DNA from: Paraburkholderia sp. LEh10
GTDB lineage: Bacteria > Pseudomonadota > Gammaproteobacteria > Burkholderiales > Burkholderiaceae
NCBI RefSeq assembly: GCF_017814945.1
Contig: NZ_JAGIPX010000031.1
Coordinates: 1-64,000 of the forward strand
DNA: 64,000 bases
Direction of reading: 5' to 3'
Below the pieces are notes generated by a model. That model had not been told where the DNA came from. It ran no database searches and saw nothing but the letters and a program-made list of their open reading frames with translations. Below, piece after piece: positions 49,343 through 60,176 of the stretch. The translations under genes and the position numbers were made by a program. Position 1 is the first letter of the stretch. Every line of letters starts with the position of its first letter.

Positions 49343-50818
49343 ATGGCAACACAATGGGAAGTCGTTATCGGTCTCGAGACCCACGCGCAACTGTCGACGG
49401 TCTCGAAGATTTTTTCAGGCGCGGCTACGCAGTTCGGCGCCGAGCCGAACACGCAGGCATGCCCCGTCGATCTGGCGTTGCCGGGTGTGCTGCCCGTGAT
49501 GAACAAGGGTGCCGTCGAGCGCGCAATCCAGTTCGGTCTCGCGATCAACGCGACGATCGCGCCGCGCAGCATCTTTGCGCGCAAAAACTACTTCTACCCT
49601 GATCTGCCGAAGGGCTATCAGATCAGCCAGTACGAGATCCCCGTCGTGCAGGGCGGCCAGATCACCATTCAGGTGCCCGCCAACGAAAAGGCTGGGACAC
49701 AGGCGTACGAGAAGACCATCAACCTGACGCGTGCGCACCTCGAAGAAGACGCGGGCAAATCGCTGCACGAAGACTTCGCGGGCATGACGGGCATCGACCT
49801 GAACCGCGCGGGCACGCCGCTGCTCGAAATCGTCACCGAGCCGGAAATGCGCAGCGCCGCCGAAGCGGTTGCGTACGCGAAGGCACTGCATGGACTCGTC
49901 GTGTGGCTCGGCATCTGCGACGGCAACATGCAGGAAGGCTCGTTCCGCTGTGACGCGAACGTGTCGGTGCGGCCGGTGGGCCAGAAGGAGTTCGGCACGC
50001 GTGCCGAGATCAAGAACCTGAACTCGTTCCGCTTCCTCGAAGAAGCGATCCAGTACGAAGTGCGCCGTCAGATCGAACTAATCGAAGACGGCGGCACCGT
50101 GGTGCAGGAAACGCGTCTGTACGATCCCGACAAGCGTGAAACGCGTTCGATGCGCAGCAAGGAAGATGCGCACGATTACCGCTATTTCCCCGATCCGGAC
50201 TTGATGCCGCTCGTGATCGACGCGTCGTGGGTCGAGCGCGTGAAGGGCGAATTGCCGGAACTGCCCGAAGCGATGCAGAAGCGCTTCGTCGAGCAGTATG
50301 GACTCACGCCGTACGATGCGGGTGTCGTCACGTCGAGCAAGGCGATGGCTGCGTACTACGAGGCGGTGGTCGCGAAGGTCGGTGCGGCGCAAGCAAAGGC
50401 TGCGGCCAACTGGCTGATGGGCGAAGTGTCGTCGCAACTGAACCGCGAAGACCTCGACATCGGGCAAAGCCCCGTTTCCGCCGCACAACTCGCGCTGCTG
50501 CTGCAACGGATCGCCGACGGCACGATCTCGAACAAGATCGCGAAGGAAATCTTCCTCGCGATCTGGGAAGAGAAAGCCACCGACGAAGCCGCCGCCGACC
50601 GCATCATCGAAGCGAAGGGCCTCAAGCAGATTTCGGACATGGGCGCGCTCGAAGCGATCATCGACGAAGTGCTCGCCGCGAACCAGAAGTCGGTTGACGA
50701 GTTCCGCGCCGGCAAGGAGAAGGCGTTCAATGCGCTGATCGGCCAGGCGATGAAGGCGACCAAGGGCAAGGCGAATCCGCAGCAGGTCAACGAGCTGTTG
50801 AAGAAGAAACTGTCCTGA
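49343..50818 (+). CDS. gatB: Asp/Glu-tRNA amidotransferase subunit B
   Basis: A 491-residue subunit that phosphorylates the misacylated tRNA and transfers ammonia. [55 protein letters not shown] and [13 protein letters not shown] are family blocks. The C-terminal YqeY-like helical tail ends [17 protein letters not shown]. The strong AGGAG at 49331 lies inside the end of gatA. Confidence 0.97.
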   Translation: MATQWEVVIGLETHAQLSTVSKIFSGAATQFGAEPNTQACPVDLALPGVLPVMNKGAVERAIQFGLAINATIAPRSIFARKNYFYPDLPKGYQISQYEIPVVQGGQITIQVPANEKAGTQAYEKTINLTRAHLEEDAGKSLHEDFAGMTGIDLNRAGTPLLEIVTEPEMRSAAEAVAYAKALHGLVVWLGICDGNMQEGSFRCDANVSVRPVGQKEFGTRAEIKNLNSFRFLEEAIQYEVRRQIELIEDGGTVVQETRLYDPDKRETRSMRSKEDAHDYRYFPDPDLMPLVIDASWVERVKGELPELPEAMQKRFVEQYGLTPYDAGVVTSSKAMAAYYEAVVAKVGAAQAKAAANWLMGEVSSQLNREDLDIGQSPVSAAQLALLLQRIADGTISNKIAKEIFLAIWEEKATDEAAADRIIEAKGLKQISDMGALEAIIDEVLAANQKSVDEFRAGKEKAFNALIGQAMKATKGKANPQQVNELLKKKLS

Positions 50819-50870
50819 GCGTCCTGATGGTATCGGGCGGGCGCGCGGCATGCTGCACGCTTTGTCCATG

Positions 50871-50914
50871 ACGGGCTGTTGCCGCATCGAAAGTAGCGCA
50901 ACGGCCCGTTTGCT
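50871..50914 (+). terminator. terminator after gatB
   Basis: ACGGGCTGTTGC (50871-50882) pairs with GCAACGGCCCGT (50898-50909) with one G-U pair, followed by TTGCTTTT. Confidence 0.72.
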
Positions 50915-50955
50915 TTTCCACTCGACCTGAAGCATCGCTGTAGAGGAGAAAAATA

Positions 50956-51792
50956 ATGGCAAAGAAGAACGGTCTCGACGACTATCGCGTGCCCTATTTC
51001 GACGAAGACAGCAAGGCGAAATTCTCTCTGGCTAATATCGATCCATCCTCGAAGCCATTTTCGACGGGCGCGAAGGACGCGGACCGTCTGCGTCTCGCCG
51101 AAATCGGCACGATGCTCGACGCGCAACAGGAGCGCCTGCATGCGCAGCGCGTTCAGCGCGTGCTGCTCGTGCTGCAAGGCATGGACACGAGCGGCAAGGA
51201 TGGCACGATCCGCGCGGTGTTTCACGAAGTCGATCCGCTCGGCTTGCGCATCGTGCCGTTCAAGGCGCCGACGCCCGTCGAGCTCGCGCACGACTTCCTT
51301 TGGCGCGTGCATTCGCAGGCGCCCGCAGCGGGCGAGTTGACGATCTTCAATCGCAGTCACTACGAAGACGTGCTCGTGCCCTATGTGCTCGGTTGGCTGG
51401 GCAAGGATGAACGCGCTCGCCGCTATCGGCACATCCGCGAGTTCGAACGCGTGCTGGCGGAAAACGGCACGACGATCATCAAGTGCATGCTGCACATCTC
51501 GAAGGACGAGCAGCGCGAACGTCTGCAGGCGCGCATCGACGATCCGACCAAGCACTGGAAATTCGATGTCTCCGATCTCGACGCCCGCAAGCTGTGGGAC
51601 AAGTATCACGACGCGTACGAAGATGCGCTCGCGGCGACCTCGACGCTCTACGCGCCGTGGTATGTGATACCCGCCAATTCGAAGACGCATCGCAATGTGA
51701 TGGTCGGCGAGCTGCTGCTGCGCACGTTCGAGTCGCTGAAGCTCGAATTTCCTCCGCCCAAGGAGTCGTTGAAGGGCGTGATAGTCGAATGA
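50956..51792 (+). CDS. polyphosphate kinase 2 family protein
   Basis: A 278-residue PPK2-family enzyme, which transfers phosphate between polyphosphate and nucleotides. The Walker A region is GMDTSGKDGT (75-84). The lid and Walker B part is ELTIFNRSHYEDVLVPYVLG, and the RERLQARIDDPTKHWKFD segment is typical of class III-like PPK2 (AMP/ADP phosphorylation), though class cannot be fixed by eye. GAGGAG precedes the ATG. It is followed by xthA after 43 bases. Confidence 0.9.
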   Translation: MAKKNGLDDYRVPYFDEDSKAKFSLANIDPSSKPFSTGAKDADRLRLAEIGTMLDAQQERLHAQRVQRVLLVLQGMDTSGKDGTIRAVFHEVDPLGLRIVPFKAPTPVELAHDFLWRVHSQAPAAGELTIFNRSHYEDVLVPYVLGWLGKDERARRYRHIREFERVLAENGTTIIKCMLHISKDEQRERLQARIDDPTKHWKFDVSDLDARKLWDKYHDAYEDALAATSTLYAPWYVIPANSKTHRNVMVGELLLRTFESLKLEFPPPKESLKGVIVE

Positions 51793-51835
51793 TCTTCATC
51801 TTGTCGAATAGACGAAAACATAACGAAGGAAAAAC

Positions 51836-52615
51836 ATGTTGCGTGTGATCACCGCCAATCTGAACGGCATCCGTTCGGCGGCCAAGAAGGGCTTTTTCGA
51901 CTGGTTCGGCGAGCAGAAGGCCGACGTCGTGTGCGTGCAGGAAATCAAATGCTCGCAGGACGACATGACGCCTGAATTCCTCGCGCCGCACGGTTTCACC
52001 GGCTATTTCCAGCATGCCGTGAAGAAGGGCTACAGCGGCGCGGGCCTGTATACACGCCACGAACCGGATGAAGTCGTGATCGGCTTCGGCAGTGAAGAGT
52101 TCGACCCCGAAGGACGCTACGTGGAAGCGCGCTTCGGGAAACTATCGGTGATTTCGGTGTATGTGCCGTCGGGGTCGAGCGGCGACGAGCGTCAACAGGC
52201 AAAGTACCGCTTCATGGACGTGTTCATGCCGCATCTCGACGAGCTGTCGAAGGAACGCGAAGTGATCCTGTGCGGCGACGTGAACATCGTGCACAAGGAA
52301 ATCGACATCAAGAACTGGAAAGGCAACCAGAAGAACTCGGGCTGCCTTCCGGAAGAGCGCGCGTGGCTCACGAAGCTGTTCGACGAAGTCGGTTACGTCG
52401 ACGTATTCCGCACGCTCGACCAGCGGCCTGAGCAATATACGTGGTGGAGCAATCGCGGCCAGGCGTATGCGAAGAACGTCGGGTGGCGTATCGATTATCA
52501 GATCGCGACGCCGGGCATTGCCGCCACGGCAAAGAGGACGTCGATTTTCCGCGACATCAAGTTCAGCGACCATGCTCCGCTGACCATCGACTACAACCAC
52601 AAGCTCGCGAAATAA
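51836..52615 (+). CDS. xthA: exodeoxyribonuclease III
   Basis: A 259-residue AP endonuclease/3'-5' exonuclease of base-excision repair. MLRVITANLNGIRSAAKKGF, VCVQEIKCSQDD with the catalytic Glu, YSGAGLYTR, LCGDVNIVHKEIDIKNWKGN, the substrate-binding TWWSNRGQAYAKNVGWRIDY and FSDHAPL with the catalytic His are all present. AACGAAGGAAA precedes the ATG. Confidence 0.96.
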   Translation: MLRVITANLNGIRSAAKKGFFDWFGEQKADVVCVQEIKCSQDDMTPEFLAPHGFTGYFQHAVKKGYSGAGLYTRHEPDEVVIGFGSEEFDPEGRYVEARFGKLSVISVYVPSGSSGDERQQAKYRFMDVFMPHLDELSKEREVILCGDVNIVHKEIDIKNWKGNQKNSGCLPEERAWLTKLFDEVGYVDVFRTLDQRPEQYTWWSNRGQAYAKNVGWRIDYQIATPGIAATAKRTSIFRDIKFSDHAPLTIDYNHKLAK

Positions 52616-52638
52616 CGCCTGTTGTGCGATGGCTGGCG

Positions 52639-53847
52639 TCAGTCGCTCGCTGTCGTACGGCGCGGGCGGCCGATGCCCGCATAGTCGGGCAGCGCATCGA
52701 CTGTCTTGCCGATTGCCTTCGCGTACAACGGCAGCATGTCGGGCAGGCGTTTCATGATGTCCGCGCGGCGCGCCGCGTTGTACGGATGCACGTAGATGAA
52801 GCCCTGATCGCGGTTGTTGCGCGTCGCGGTGGCGAGCTTGTCCCATAGCGTGATCGCCGCGCGCGGATCGAAGCCGGCGCGCGATGCAATTTCACTCCCC
52901 ATCACATCGGCTTCCGTTTCGTCGGCGCGTTCGTACTTCATTTCCAGCAGTTGCGTGCCGATGCCGAGCGGCGCTTCGCCGAGATCGGCGAGGCCGAAGA
53001 GTTGCGGAATCGTTCCCGAGCCGAGTTGCGCGGCCTGTTGTTCGCCGAGACGCTCCCGTGCATGCTCGCGCAGCGCATGCGCGATCTCGTGACCAAGCAG
53101 CATGCCGAGTTCGTTGTCGTTTGGACGCACCTTGTCAAGCATGCCGCCATAGACGACGATCTTGCCGCCCGGCAGGCAGTAAGCGCGGATATCCGCCGAG
53201 CGCAGCACCGCGATATCCCACTTCCAGTTCTTCGCGCGGTCGTTCCACTTCAGCGAGTACGGAATCAGCTTGTCGACGATCGATTGCACGCGCTTCACGC
53301 GCGCGTCCGTTGCCGGATACAGCCGGTTCATATGCTCGGCGCCGCGTGCGATCTGGTCGAATTCCTCTGCGGATTGTGCTTCCAGCATCGACGACGGAAT
53401 CATGTTGCGGAACACCGCGTAGCCGCCGTAGCGCAACTGCTGACTGGGCGCGAACGTCGCGGGCGCAGGTGCAGGCCCAGGCGTGGGGGCTGGCGTGCGC
53501 GCCGTCACGGGTGCGGGCGGCGGCGCCGAGCCTGCGTTCGACGGCGCGGAAGCGCCCGATGCCGCTAATTCGGCCTTGGGCGCGGAAGGCGCGGTTGGCG
53601 CAGTGGGTGCAGCGGGTGCAGCGGGTGCAGTGGGCGCGGCTGCTGTCACGGCGGGCGGCGCGCTGACGTTCGACGATGCGTCGACCGCGTGCGCCGGCCA
53701 TGACGAAGCGGCTGCGACACACGCACACACTGCCACGACGGCCAGACGCAGCGTGCCCGCCCGCATGCGCATGCGATATGCAGGCGCTTCACCGAAAACG
53801 GCGCGCGAAGCCGATCGACGGACGGCGCGCCGCGACGCAAACACCAT
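52639..53847 (-). CDS. M48-family metalloprotease, exported
   Basis: A 402-residue exported zinc protease. The zinc site is HEIAH in LLGHEIAHALREHAR with the third ligand in ADETEADVMG. A signal peptide starts near residue 26 (MRMRAGTLRLAVVAVCACVA), followed by a 75-residue Pro/Ala linker that contains tandem 9-base repeats (about 53601-53635). The start is set at 53847, overlapping the ampG-like stop; ATG 53772 or 53766 would begin right at the signal peptide and is a real alternative. It ends the metX-metW-ampG-M48 run. Relatives act in outer-membrane quality control. Confidence 0.88.
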   Translation of the reverse strand: MVFASRRAVRRSASRAVFGEAPAYRMRMRAGTLRLAVVAVCACVAAASSWPAHAVDASSNVSAPPAVTAAAPTAPAAPAAPTAPTAPSAPKAELAASGASAPSNAGSAPPPAPVTARTPAPTPGPAPAPATFAPSQQLRYGGYAVFRNMIPSSMLEAQSAEEFDQIARGAEHMNRLYPATDARVKRVQSIVDKLIPYSLKWNDRAKNWKWDIAVLRSADIRAYCLPGGKIVVYGGMLDKVRPNDNELGMLLGHEIAHALREHARERLGEQQAAQLGSGTIPQLFGLADLGEAPLGIGTQLLEMKYERADETEADVMGSEIASRAGFDPRAAITLWDKLATATRNNRDQGFIYVHPYNAARRADIMKRLPDMLPLYAKAIGKTVDALPDYAGIGRPRRTTASD

Positions 53848-55241
53848 CACGACTGCTTTCTCCAAGGAGCGATCCGGAACAACAGTAGCATGCCGGGCAG
53901 CGCGAGCGCCGTGCAGACGATGAAGTACTCGAACCACCCGATCCGCGCGACGACGAAGCCGCTTGCCGCCGACGCGAGCGTGCGCGGCACGGAAGCCAGC
54001 GACGTGAAGAGCGCGAACTGCGTCGCTGTGTAGCGCGGGTCTGTAGTGCTCGCGATGTATGCAGTGAACGCAGCAAGCGTGAGGCCCGTCGTGAACGTTT
54101 CGAAACCATAGACGATAGCGAGCGCCACCGACATCGGATCGAGCTGCACCGTCCAGCCGATGCCGAGCAGCGACAGCAGCTTCGTCGTGCCCGCGCTCAG
54201 CGCGACGGCGATGTCGTACACCACGGTCAGCCCAGGCGAGGTCGGCCCGACATGCGCGAGCCACGCGAAGCCGAGCGTCGATACCATCTGCAGGATGCCG
54301 AAGATCCACAGTCCGCGCCCGATGCCGATTCGCATCAGCGCAATGCCGCCGATGATGCCGCCCGCGAGGCTCGCGCCGAATGCCGTCGTCTTTGCGATCA
54401 CGCCGATCTGCGTGCGCGAAAAGCCGATATCGAGAAAGAATGACGTCGACAGCGTGGTCGCCATCGTATCGCCGAGCTTGTACAGGAAGATGAAGCCGAG
54501 CACGAACAGCGCACCGCGCCAGCCGTCGCGCAGAATGAATTCGCGAAACGGCTCGACGATCGCTTCGCGCAGATTCTTCGGCGGCGCGCCGTGCACTTCG
54601 GGTTCACTCACGACGAGCGTCATCAACATGCCGGGCAACATGAATGCCGACGTCGCGATGAACACGGTCGCCCACGGCAGATGGTCGGAGAGAATCAGCG
54701 CGAGCGAACCGGGCACGAGTGCCGCGATCTTGTACGCGTTGACGTGCACCGCGTTGCCGAGGCCCTGCTCGGTATCGTGCAGCAGCTCGCGCCGATAGGC
54801 GTCGATCACGATATCCTGGCTCGCGCCGAAGAATGCGACGAGCGCGGTCAACGCGGCGACGGTCCAGATCGCGTCGCGCGGCGACACGATGCCGAGCGAC
54901 GCAATCGCGGCGGCGACGAGAATCTGCGTGGCGAGCATCCAGCCGCGCCGGCGTCCCGGCCGCCAGCCGGGCAGGCGCGGCACGTAGCGGTCCATCAGCG
55001 GCGCCCAGATGAATTTCCACGTATAGGGAAACTGGATCAGCGCGAACAGGCCGATTTCCTTCAGGTTCACGCCTTCGGAGCGCAACCAGGCCTGGACGAG
55101 ATAGACGAGCGTGAACAGCGGCAGCCCCGATGTGAAGCCGAGGAAGACGCAGATCAGCATGCGCGCGTTGAGAAACGCGCGCCAGCCAGGATGTTCTTCG
55201 TGAGCGGTTAGTGCGGGCGCCTCGTGTGGCGGGTTCGACAT
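53847..55241 (-). CDS. AmpG-like muropeptide MFS transporter
   Basis: A 464-residue major-facilitator protein with twelve or more hydrophobic segments. FLGFTSGLPLFTLVYLVQAW, FPYTWKFIWAPLMDRY, FFGASQDIVIDAYRRELL and YKLGDTMATTLSTSFFLDIG are close to the AmpG family, which imports anhydro-muropeptides for cell-wall recycling. The start MSNPPHEAP at 55241 gives a 13-base gap after metW, and its stop overlaps the protease gene. The link with methionine genes is positional only. Confidence 0.9.
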   Translation of the reverse strand: MSNPPHEAPALTAHEEHPGWRAFLNARMLICVFLGFTSGLPLFTLVYLVQAWLRSEGVNLKEIGLFALIQFPYTWKFIWAPLMDRYVPRLPGWRPGRRRGWMLATQILVAAAIASLGIVSPRDAIWTVAALTALVAFFGASQDIVIDAYRRELLHDTEQGLGNAVHVNAYKIAALVPGSLALILSDHLPWATVFIATSAFMLPGMLMTLVVSEPEVHGAPPKNLREAIVEPFREFILRDGWRGALFVLGFIFLYKLGDTMATTLSTSFFLDIGFSRTQIGVIAKTTAFGASLAGGIIGGIALMRIGIGRGLWIFGILQMVSTLGFAWLAHVGPTSPGLTVVYDIAVALSAGTTKLLSLLGIGWTVQLDPMSVALAIVYGFETFTTGLTLAAFTAYIASTTDPRYTATQFALFTSLASVPRTLASAASGFVVARIGWFEYFIVCTALALPGMLLLFRIAPWRKQS

Positions 55242-55254
55242 GAGATGAGTGACG

Positions 55255-55863
55255 TTAGCTTTTCTTGACGCGATAGACCGCAAGACTACCACGCCAGTTC
55301 ACCCCCCACCGCACCTGCTGGCCGCCGTGCAGCACGACACGGTCGAGAATTTCGATGCCGACTTCCGGCGCGAGCGCCTCGAAATCCTTGATGGTCAATA
55401 CGCGCACGTTCGGCGTGTTGTGCCACTGATAAGGCAGCGACTTCGACACGGGCATGCGTCCCTGCAACACCGACAGGCGGTGTGCCCAGTACCCGAAGTT
55501 TGGGAACGAAACGATGCACTCCTTGCCGACGCGCACCGTCTCGCGCAGGATCGCGGCCGTCTGATGAATCGTCTGCAGCGTCTGGGACAGAATCGCGAAG
55601 TCGAAGCTCTCGTCCTCGAAGAGACGCAAACCGTCTTCGAGATTCTGCTGGATCACGTTGATGCCGTTCTTCGTCGATGCAAGCACGCCGGCGTCGTTGA
55701 GCTCGATGCCGTAGCCGCTCACTTCGAGTTCCTCCATCAACAGCGACAGCAGCGAGCCGTCGCCGCAGCCCAGATCGAGCACCGTCGCGCGCGGCTCGAC
55801 CCAACGGGCGATCGCGCGGAAATCGGGGCGCGTCGCAAGATAATCGAGAGCGCTCTGGTTCAT
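55255..55863 (-). CDS. metW: methionine biosynthesis protein MetW
   Basis: A 202-residue class I methyltransferase-fold protein with the SAM-type loop [15 protein letters not shown] (about 30-44). MetW works with MetX in homoserine acylation and is always coupled to it in this group; its exact activity is still debated. Its start overlaps the metX stop as ATGA, and its end lies 13 bases from the transporter gene. Confidence 0.93.
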   Translation of the reverse strand: MNQSALDYLATRPDFRAIARWVEPRATVLDLGCGDGSLLSLLMEELEVSGYGIELNDAGVLASTKNGINVIQQNLEDGLRLFEDESFDFAILSQTLQTIHQTAAILRETVRVGKECIVSFPNFGYWAHRLSVLQGRMPVSKSLPYQWHNTPNVRVLTIKDFEALAPEVGIEILDRVVLHGGQQVRWGVNWRGSLAVYRVKKS

Positions 55864-57005
55864 GCGTTGACCTCTGCAGCAATGCGTTCGTAGTAGGCGC
55901 GCATCAGGTTGTGATAGCGCGCGTCGTCGAGCAGGAAGGCGTCGTGGCCGTGCGGCGCATCGATTTCGCCGTATGTCACCTGGCGCTTGTGATCGAGCAG
56001 CGCCTTCACCAGTTCGCGCGAACGCGCGGGCGCGAAACGCCAGTCAGTGGTGAAACTCGCAATCAGGTACTTCGCCTTCGTGTGCGCGAGCGCGGCCGTG
56101 AGATCGCCGTCATACGCCTTGGCGGGATCGAAGTAGTCGAGTGCGCGCGTAATCAGCAGGTATGTGTTCGCATCGAAGTAGTCGGCGAACTTGTCGCCCT
56201 GGTAGCGCAGATACGACTCCACTTCGAACTCGACATCGAAGTTGAAGTTGTAGACGTCCTCCGCGCCTTCCGCGCGGCGCAGCGCGCGGCCGAACTTCGC
56301 GGCCATGTCGTCGTCGGACAGATACGTGATGTGGCCGATCATTCGCGCGACGCGCAGGCCGCGCTTCGGCTTCACGCCATGTGCGTAATAGTCGCCGCCG
56401 TGGAAGTCGGGGTCCGACAGGATCGACGAACGCGCCACTTCGTTGAACGCGATGTTCTGTGCCGACAGCTTCGGCGTCGAAGCGACGACGATGCAATGCG
56501 CGAGCCGGTCCGGATACATCATGCTCCACGCGAGCGCTTGCATGCCGCCGAGACTGCCGCCCATCACCGCCGCGAATTTCCCGATGCCGAATGCGTCGGC
56601 GACGCGCGCCTGCGCGTTCACCCAGTCTTCGACGGTCACGACAGGGAAGCGCGCGCCATACGGACGGCCCGTCGAAGGATCGATGCTCATCGGGCCCGTC
56701 GAGCCAAAGCACGAGCCGAGATTGTTCACGCCGATCACGAAGAAGCGGTTCGTGTCGAGCGGCTTGCCGGGGCCGACCATGTTGTCCCACCAGCCGACGT
56801 TCTTCGGGTCGTCCGCGTAGACGCCCGCCACGTGGTGCGACGCATTGAGCGCGTGGCACACGAGCACGGCGTTGCTGCGCGCGGCGTTGAGCGTGCCGTA
56901 CGTCTCGACCATCAGGTCGTAGTTCGCCAGCGAGCTGCCGCTCTGCAGGCGCAGCGGCTCGGAAAAATGCATTGTTTGTGGAGCGACGATCCCGATCGAT
57001 TCCAT
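55860..57005 (-). CDS. metX: homoserine O-acyltransferase MetX
   Basis: A 381-residue alpha/beta-hydrolase-fold acyltransferase for the first step of methionine synthesis. The nucleophile elbow is [12 protein letters not shown] with Ser151, the Asp is in [13 protein letters not shown], and the His in [12 protein letters not shown]. In beta-proteobacteria MetX is usually a succinyltransferase rather than acetyltransferase; I did not assign the acyl donor from sequence. AAGGCGGAATAA precedes the ATG, and this site lies in a paired leader element. metW is coupled behind it. Confidence 0.96.
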   Translation of the reverse strand: MESIGIVAPQTMHFSEPLRLQSGSSLANYDLMVETYGTLNAARSNAVLVCHALNASHHVAGVYADDPKNVGWWDNMVGPGKPLDTNRFFVIGVNNLGSCFGSTGPMSIDPSTGRPYGARFPVVTVEDWVNAQARVADAFGIGKFAAVMGGSLGGMQALAWSMMYPDRLAHCIVVASTPKLSAQNIAFNEVARSSILSDPDFHGGDYYAHGVKPKRGLRVARMIGHITYLSDDDMAAKFGRALRRAEGAEDVYNFNFDVEFEVESYLRYQGDKFADYFDANTYLLITRALDYFDPAKAYDGDLTAALAHTKAKYLIASFTTDWRFAPARSRELVKALLDHKRQVTYGEIDAPHGHDAFLLDDARYHNLMRAYYERIAAEVNA

Positions 57006-57010
57006 TTATT

Positions 57011-57093
57011 CCGCCTTCTGACATGGGGCGGCTAAATGGTGTCGGCGATTGCGCGGAAGAAGTATGCGCGCGGCTGACGACCTCTTTAGCCGC
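57011..57093 (-). promoter_or_regulatory. metX leader with mutually exclusive base pairing
   Basis: In transcript order: A, GCGGCTAAA (57093-57085); A', AGCCGC (57075-57070); B, TTTAGCCGCC (57036-57027); C, GGCGG (57015-57011), which is part of the metX ribosome binding site. A can pair with A' (six bases) or with B (nine bases). B can pair with C (five GC pairs). A:A' leaves B free to cover the ribosome binding site; A:B would expose it. A -10 box TATACT (57210-57215) would start a leader of about 200 bases, in which GACCGT/ACGGTC near 57184-57200 forms one more hairpin. Confidence 0.5.
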
Positions 57094-57286
57094 ATTTGTA
57101 GTGAACCGCGCGAATGGGTATGTCGCATCCGCTGGTTCGCGCGCCCGCAATCGAGTCAGCAAATCGGCGCGCTGTAGTGCTATGGACCGTCAGGAACGGT
57201 CAAGCGCAGAGTATAGCGGAAAATTGGGACCGGCTACGCATCAGCGAAATCGCTGCCCGAACGTCACGGCGCGAGCACGGGCCGAG

Positions 57287-57952
57287 TCACTGGAGGATCA
57301 GCCGTAACTGCGCGTCGGCCTGTTCGATCGGGGCACGCGCGAAGCCGCTGCGCGCATAGCGATGCCAGCGCCCGATGATGTAGCTGAGCAGCAGGCTTGC
57401 GCGCACGACGGGATCGTAGTCGGGAGGAAGCGGGATCGCGCTTTGTTCGGCGTGGCTCGATGCGTCCATCAGTCCGAGCCGCAGGCATTGCTTGAGCGAC
57501 GCCTCGACACGCTCGAGCAACTGGTTGACGCGTTCGGTGAGCCGCTCATGTTCGCCAACAAGCGCTTCGCATGTCAGCACGCGCGTCATGCCCGGATTCT
57601 TCGCTGAAAAATTGAGCAGTGTGAGCGCGATCGCGCGGGCCTGCAGCACGCCGTTCGGCTCCTTCGCGATGATCTGGTTGATGAGCCCGAACAGCGTCTG
57701 CTCGATGAACTCGATCAGCCCTTCGAACATCTGCGCCTTGCTCGCGAAATGGCGATACAACGCCGCTTCCGATACGCCTAGACGCGCGGCGAGCGCCGCG
57801 GTCGTGATCTTTTCGTTTTTCGGGGCCTCCAGCATCGCGGCGAGCGTCTGGAGAATATGTACGCGCCGCTCGCCTGGTTTCAGGCGCGGCGTGCGCGTTG
57901 TGGCTGGCTGCTGTTCGGTTACGTCCTCGTCATGCTTGCGGATAGGCTGCAT
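57287..57952 (-). CDS. slmA: nucleoid occlusion factor SlmA (TetR family)
   Basis: A 221-residue TetR-family DNA-binding protein that blocks FtsZ ring formation over the chromosome. The helix-turn-helix is at about 35-75 (KITTAALAARLGVSEAALYR then HFASKAQMFEGLIEFIE). The C-terminal dimer domain ends in YIIGRWHRYARSGF, typical of SlmA. AAGGGA precedes ATG 57952. It sits between the 5'-nucleotidase gene and metX, an order common in Burkholderiales. Confidence 0.9.
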   Translation of the reverse strand: MQPIRKHDEDVTEQQPATTRTPRLKPGERRVHILQTLAAMLEAPKNEKITTAALAARLGVSEAALYRHFASKAQMFEGLIEFIEQTLFGLINQIIAKEPNGVLQARAIALTLLNFSAKNPGMTRVLTCEALVGEHERLTERVNQLLERVEASLKQCLRLGLMDASSHAEQSAIPLPPDYDPVVRASLLLSYIIGRWHRYARSGFARAPIEQADAQLRLILQ

Positions 57953-58025
57953 GTCTGTCGTCCCTTTTATTGCCCGGCCGATTGCTGCGTGAGTTGTCCG
58001 TCCGGCCTCCCCGATCGGGTGCCCG

Positions 58026-58745
58026 TCACAGCGATTTTAGCGAACGAATGCGACGGTCGACATAGTGCGGACGACCGGTGCCCGGCAGCCGCGCGTGCGT
58101 GCCGTTTGCGCGCGCGGGCCGCGGCAGGTGGCCGACGATCCAGACCGTGCGGATGCCGAGCCGCCGGTAGTTTTTCAGATGGCTGCGCGTGTCTTCGACG
58201 AGGATCGCATCGGACAGACGCACGTGGGCGTCACGCATCGCACGGCGCAGCATCGCGTGATCGGGCTTCGCGCGCCACGCCCTGCGGTCTCGCATGTGCT
58301 CGATTGCGATCACGCGCTCGAACAGCCGCTCGATGCCGAGTTCTTTCAGCACGTCGAGCGCGTACGTTTCGGGCGCGTTGGTCAGCACGATCTTGCGGCC
58401 GGGTAGCGCATCGACGAGGCGCTTCAGGCCGCGTTCGCTGCGCAGCATCGCGCGCAGGTCGGGGAACGTGTGGACGACTTTCAGGAAGTCGTGCGGATCG
58501 ACGGGATGATGGCGTGTGAGCCCCAGCAGCGCCGCGCCGTAGCGCTGTGTGTAGCCGGTGCGCAGACGGTTTGCTTCGTCGCGCTCGACTTGCAGCGCGT
58601 CGATGATGTACTGCGTCATCGCGATGTTGATCGCCGGGAAGATCGCATGCGATGCGTGATGCAGCGTGTTGTCGAGATCGAATAGCCAGACAGGAGTGCC
58701 GGCGTGAATCTGCGGCCGGCGACGCTTCGGACGAGGAGTGCGCAT
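58026..58745 (-). CDS. pyrimidine 5'-nucleotidase (HAD superfamily)
   Basis: A 239-residue HAD phosphatase. The nucleophile motif is WLFDLDNTLHHASHA with Asp/Asp; motif II is IVLTNAPETYAL, and motif IV is AILVEDTRSHLKNY. It would dephosphorylate UMP or CMP, as for SDT1-like family members. The start at 58745 (MRTPRPKRRR) is chosen; 58757 is possible. The frame continues to 58856 but includes no better ribosome binding site. It lies between slmA and argB on the same strand. Confidence 0.88.
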   Translation of the reverse strand: MRTPRPKRRRPQIHAGTPVWLFDLDNTLHHASHAIFPAINIAMTQYIIDALQVERDEANRLRTGYTQRYGAALLGLTRHHPVDPHDFLKVVHTFPDLRAMLRSERGLKRLVDALPGRKIVLTNAPETYALDVLKELGIERLFERVIAIEHMRDRRAWRAKPDHAMLRRAMRDAHVRLSDAILVEDTRSHLKNYRRLGIRTVWIVGHLPRPARANGTHARLPGTGRPHYVDRRIRSLKSL

Positions 58746-58885
58746 AGGGTGCCGCATGGGTTGATGTCCCGCGCGCGTGGCGACCCGGTGCGGTGCGACG
58801 CAGTCGGCGCGATGCATTCGGGAGGAAAGCGTGAGACAGCGCAGCGTACTGCGCAAGAGACGGAAGACCAGTATGCCTTCTGCGT

Positions 58886-58910
58886 AGCACGGCGGCCAGC
58901 GTGCCGTGCT
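58886..58910 (-). terminator. hairpin between argB and the nucleotidase gene
   Basis: AGCACGGC (58886-58893) pairs with GCCGTGCT (58903-58910) around a nine-base loop, 40 bases beyond the argB stop. No T run follows. Confidence 0.45.
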
Positions 58911-58949
58911 TCGCGTGATGCTGACGTTGCTGACGTCGAGACGCCCGGC

Positions 58950-59933
<984 letters not shown>

Positions 59934-60176
59934 TCACAGTGGTCGCGCCCATCTTTTCCGCAGCGCGGCAAGAGGCGCTTTGCCGGCTGACGCCGGCTTG
60001 ACGGGCGCGCATCGACAAGGTTTCAGGGCCGGCATCGGTGCGAAAGTTCTGGCGTTGCGGGATCGCAAATCGAGCCACGGTCGGGTTGCGAAACCGGCGT
60101 GCGGGAACAGGCGTTTTGCTTGCCCGCCGGAAGTGGCATCATGTTCGAGTCAGTTGACCGGTTTCATTCCGTAGTC

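Noticed and set aside
47679-49352. 557-codon minus-strand frame opposite gatA
   Set aside because: An antisense shadow; gatA has its complete catalytic triad on the plus strand.
53601-53635. Tandem 9-base repeats as a possible CRISPR or regulatory repeat
   Set aside because: They are in frame and encode the Pro/Ala linker of the M48 protease; there are no spacers.
57004-57015. GGAATAAA on the minus strand at the metX start, as another ECF-type promoter
   Set aside because: It is the metX ribosome binding site and start-codon region; a promoter there would start inside metX.
57011-57093. SAM-II riboswitch before metX
   Set aside because: The compact pseudoknot pattern and the conserved A-rich and GGAAGG-like ends of SAM-II are not seen; only generic competing stems are.
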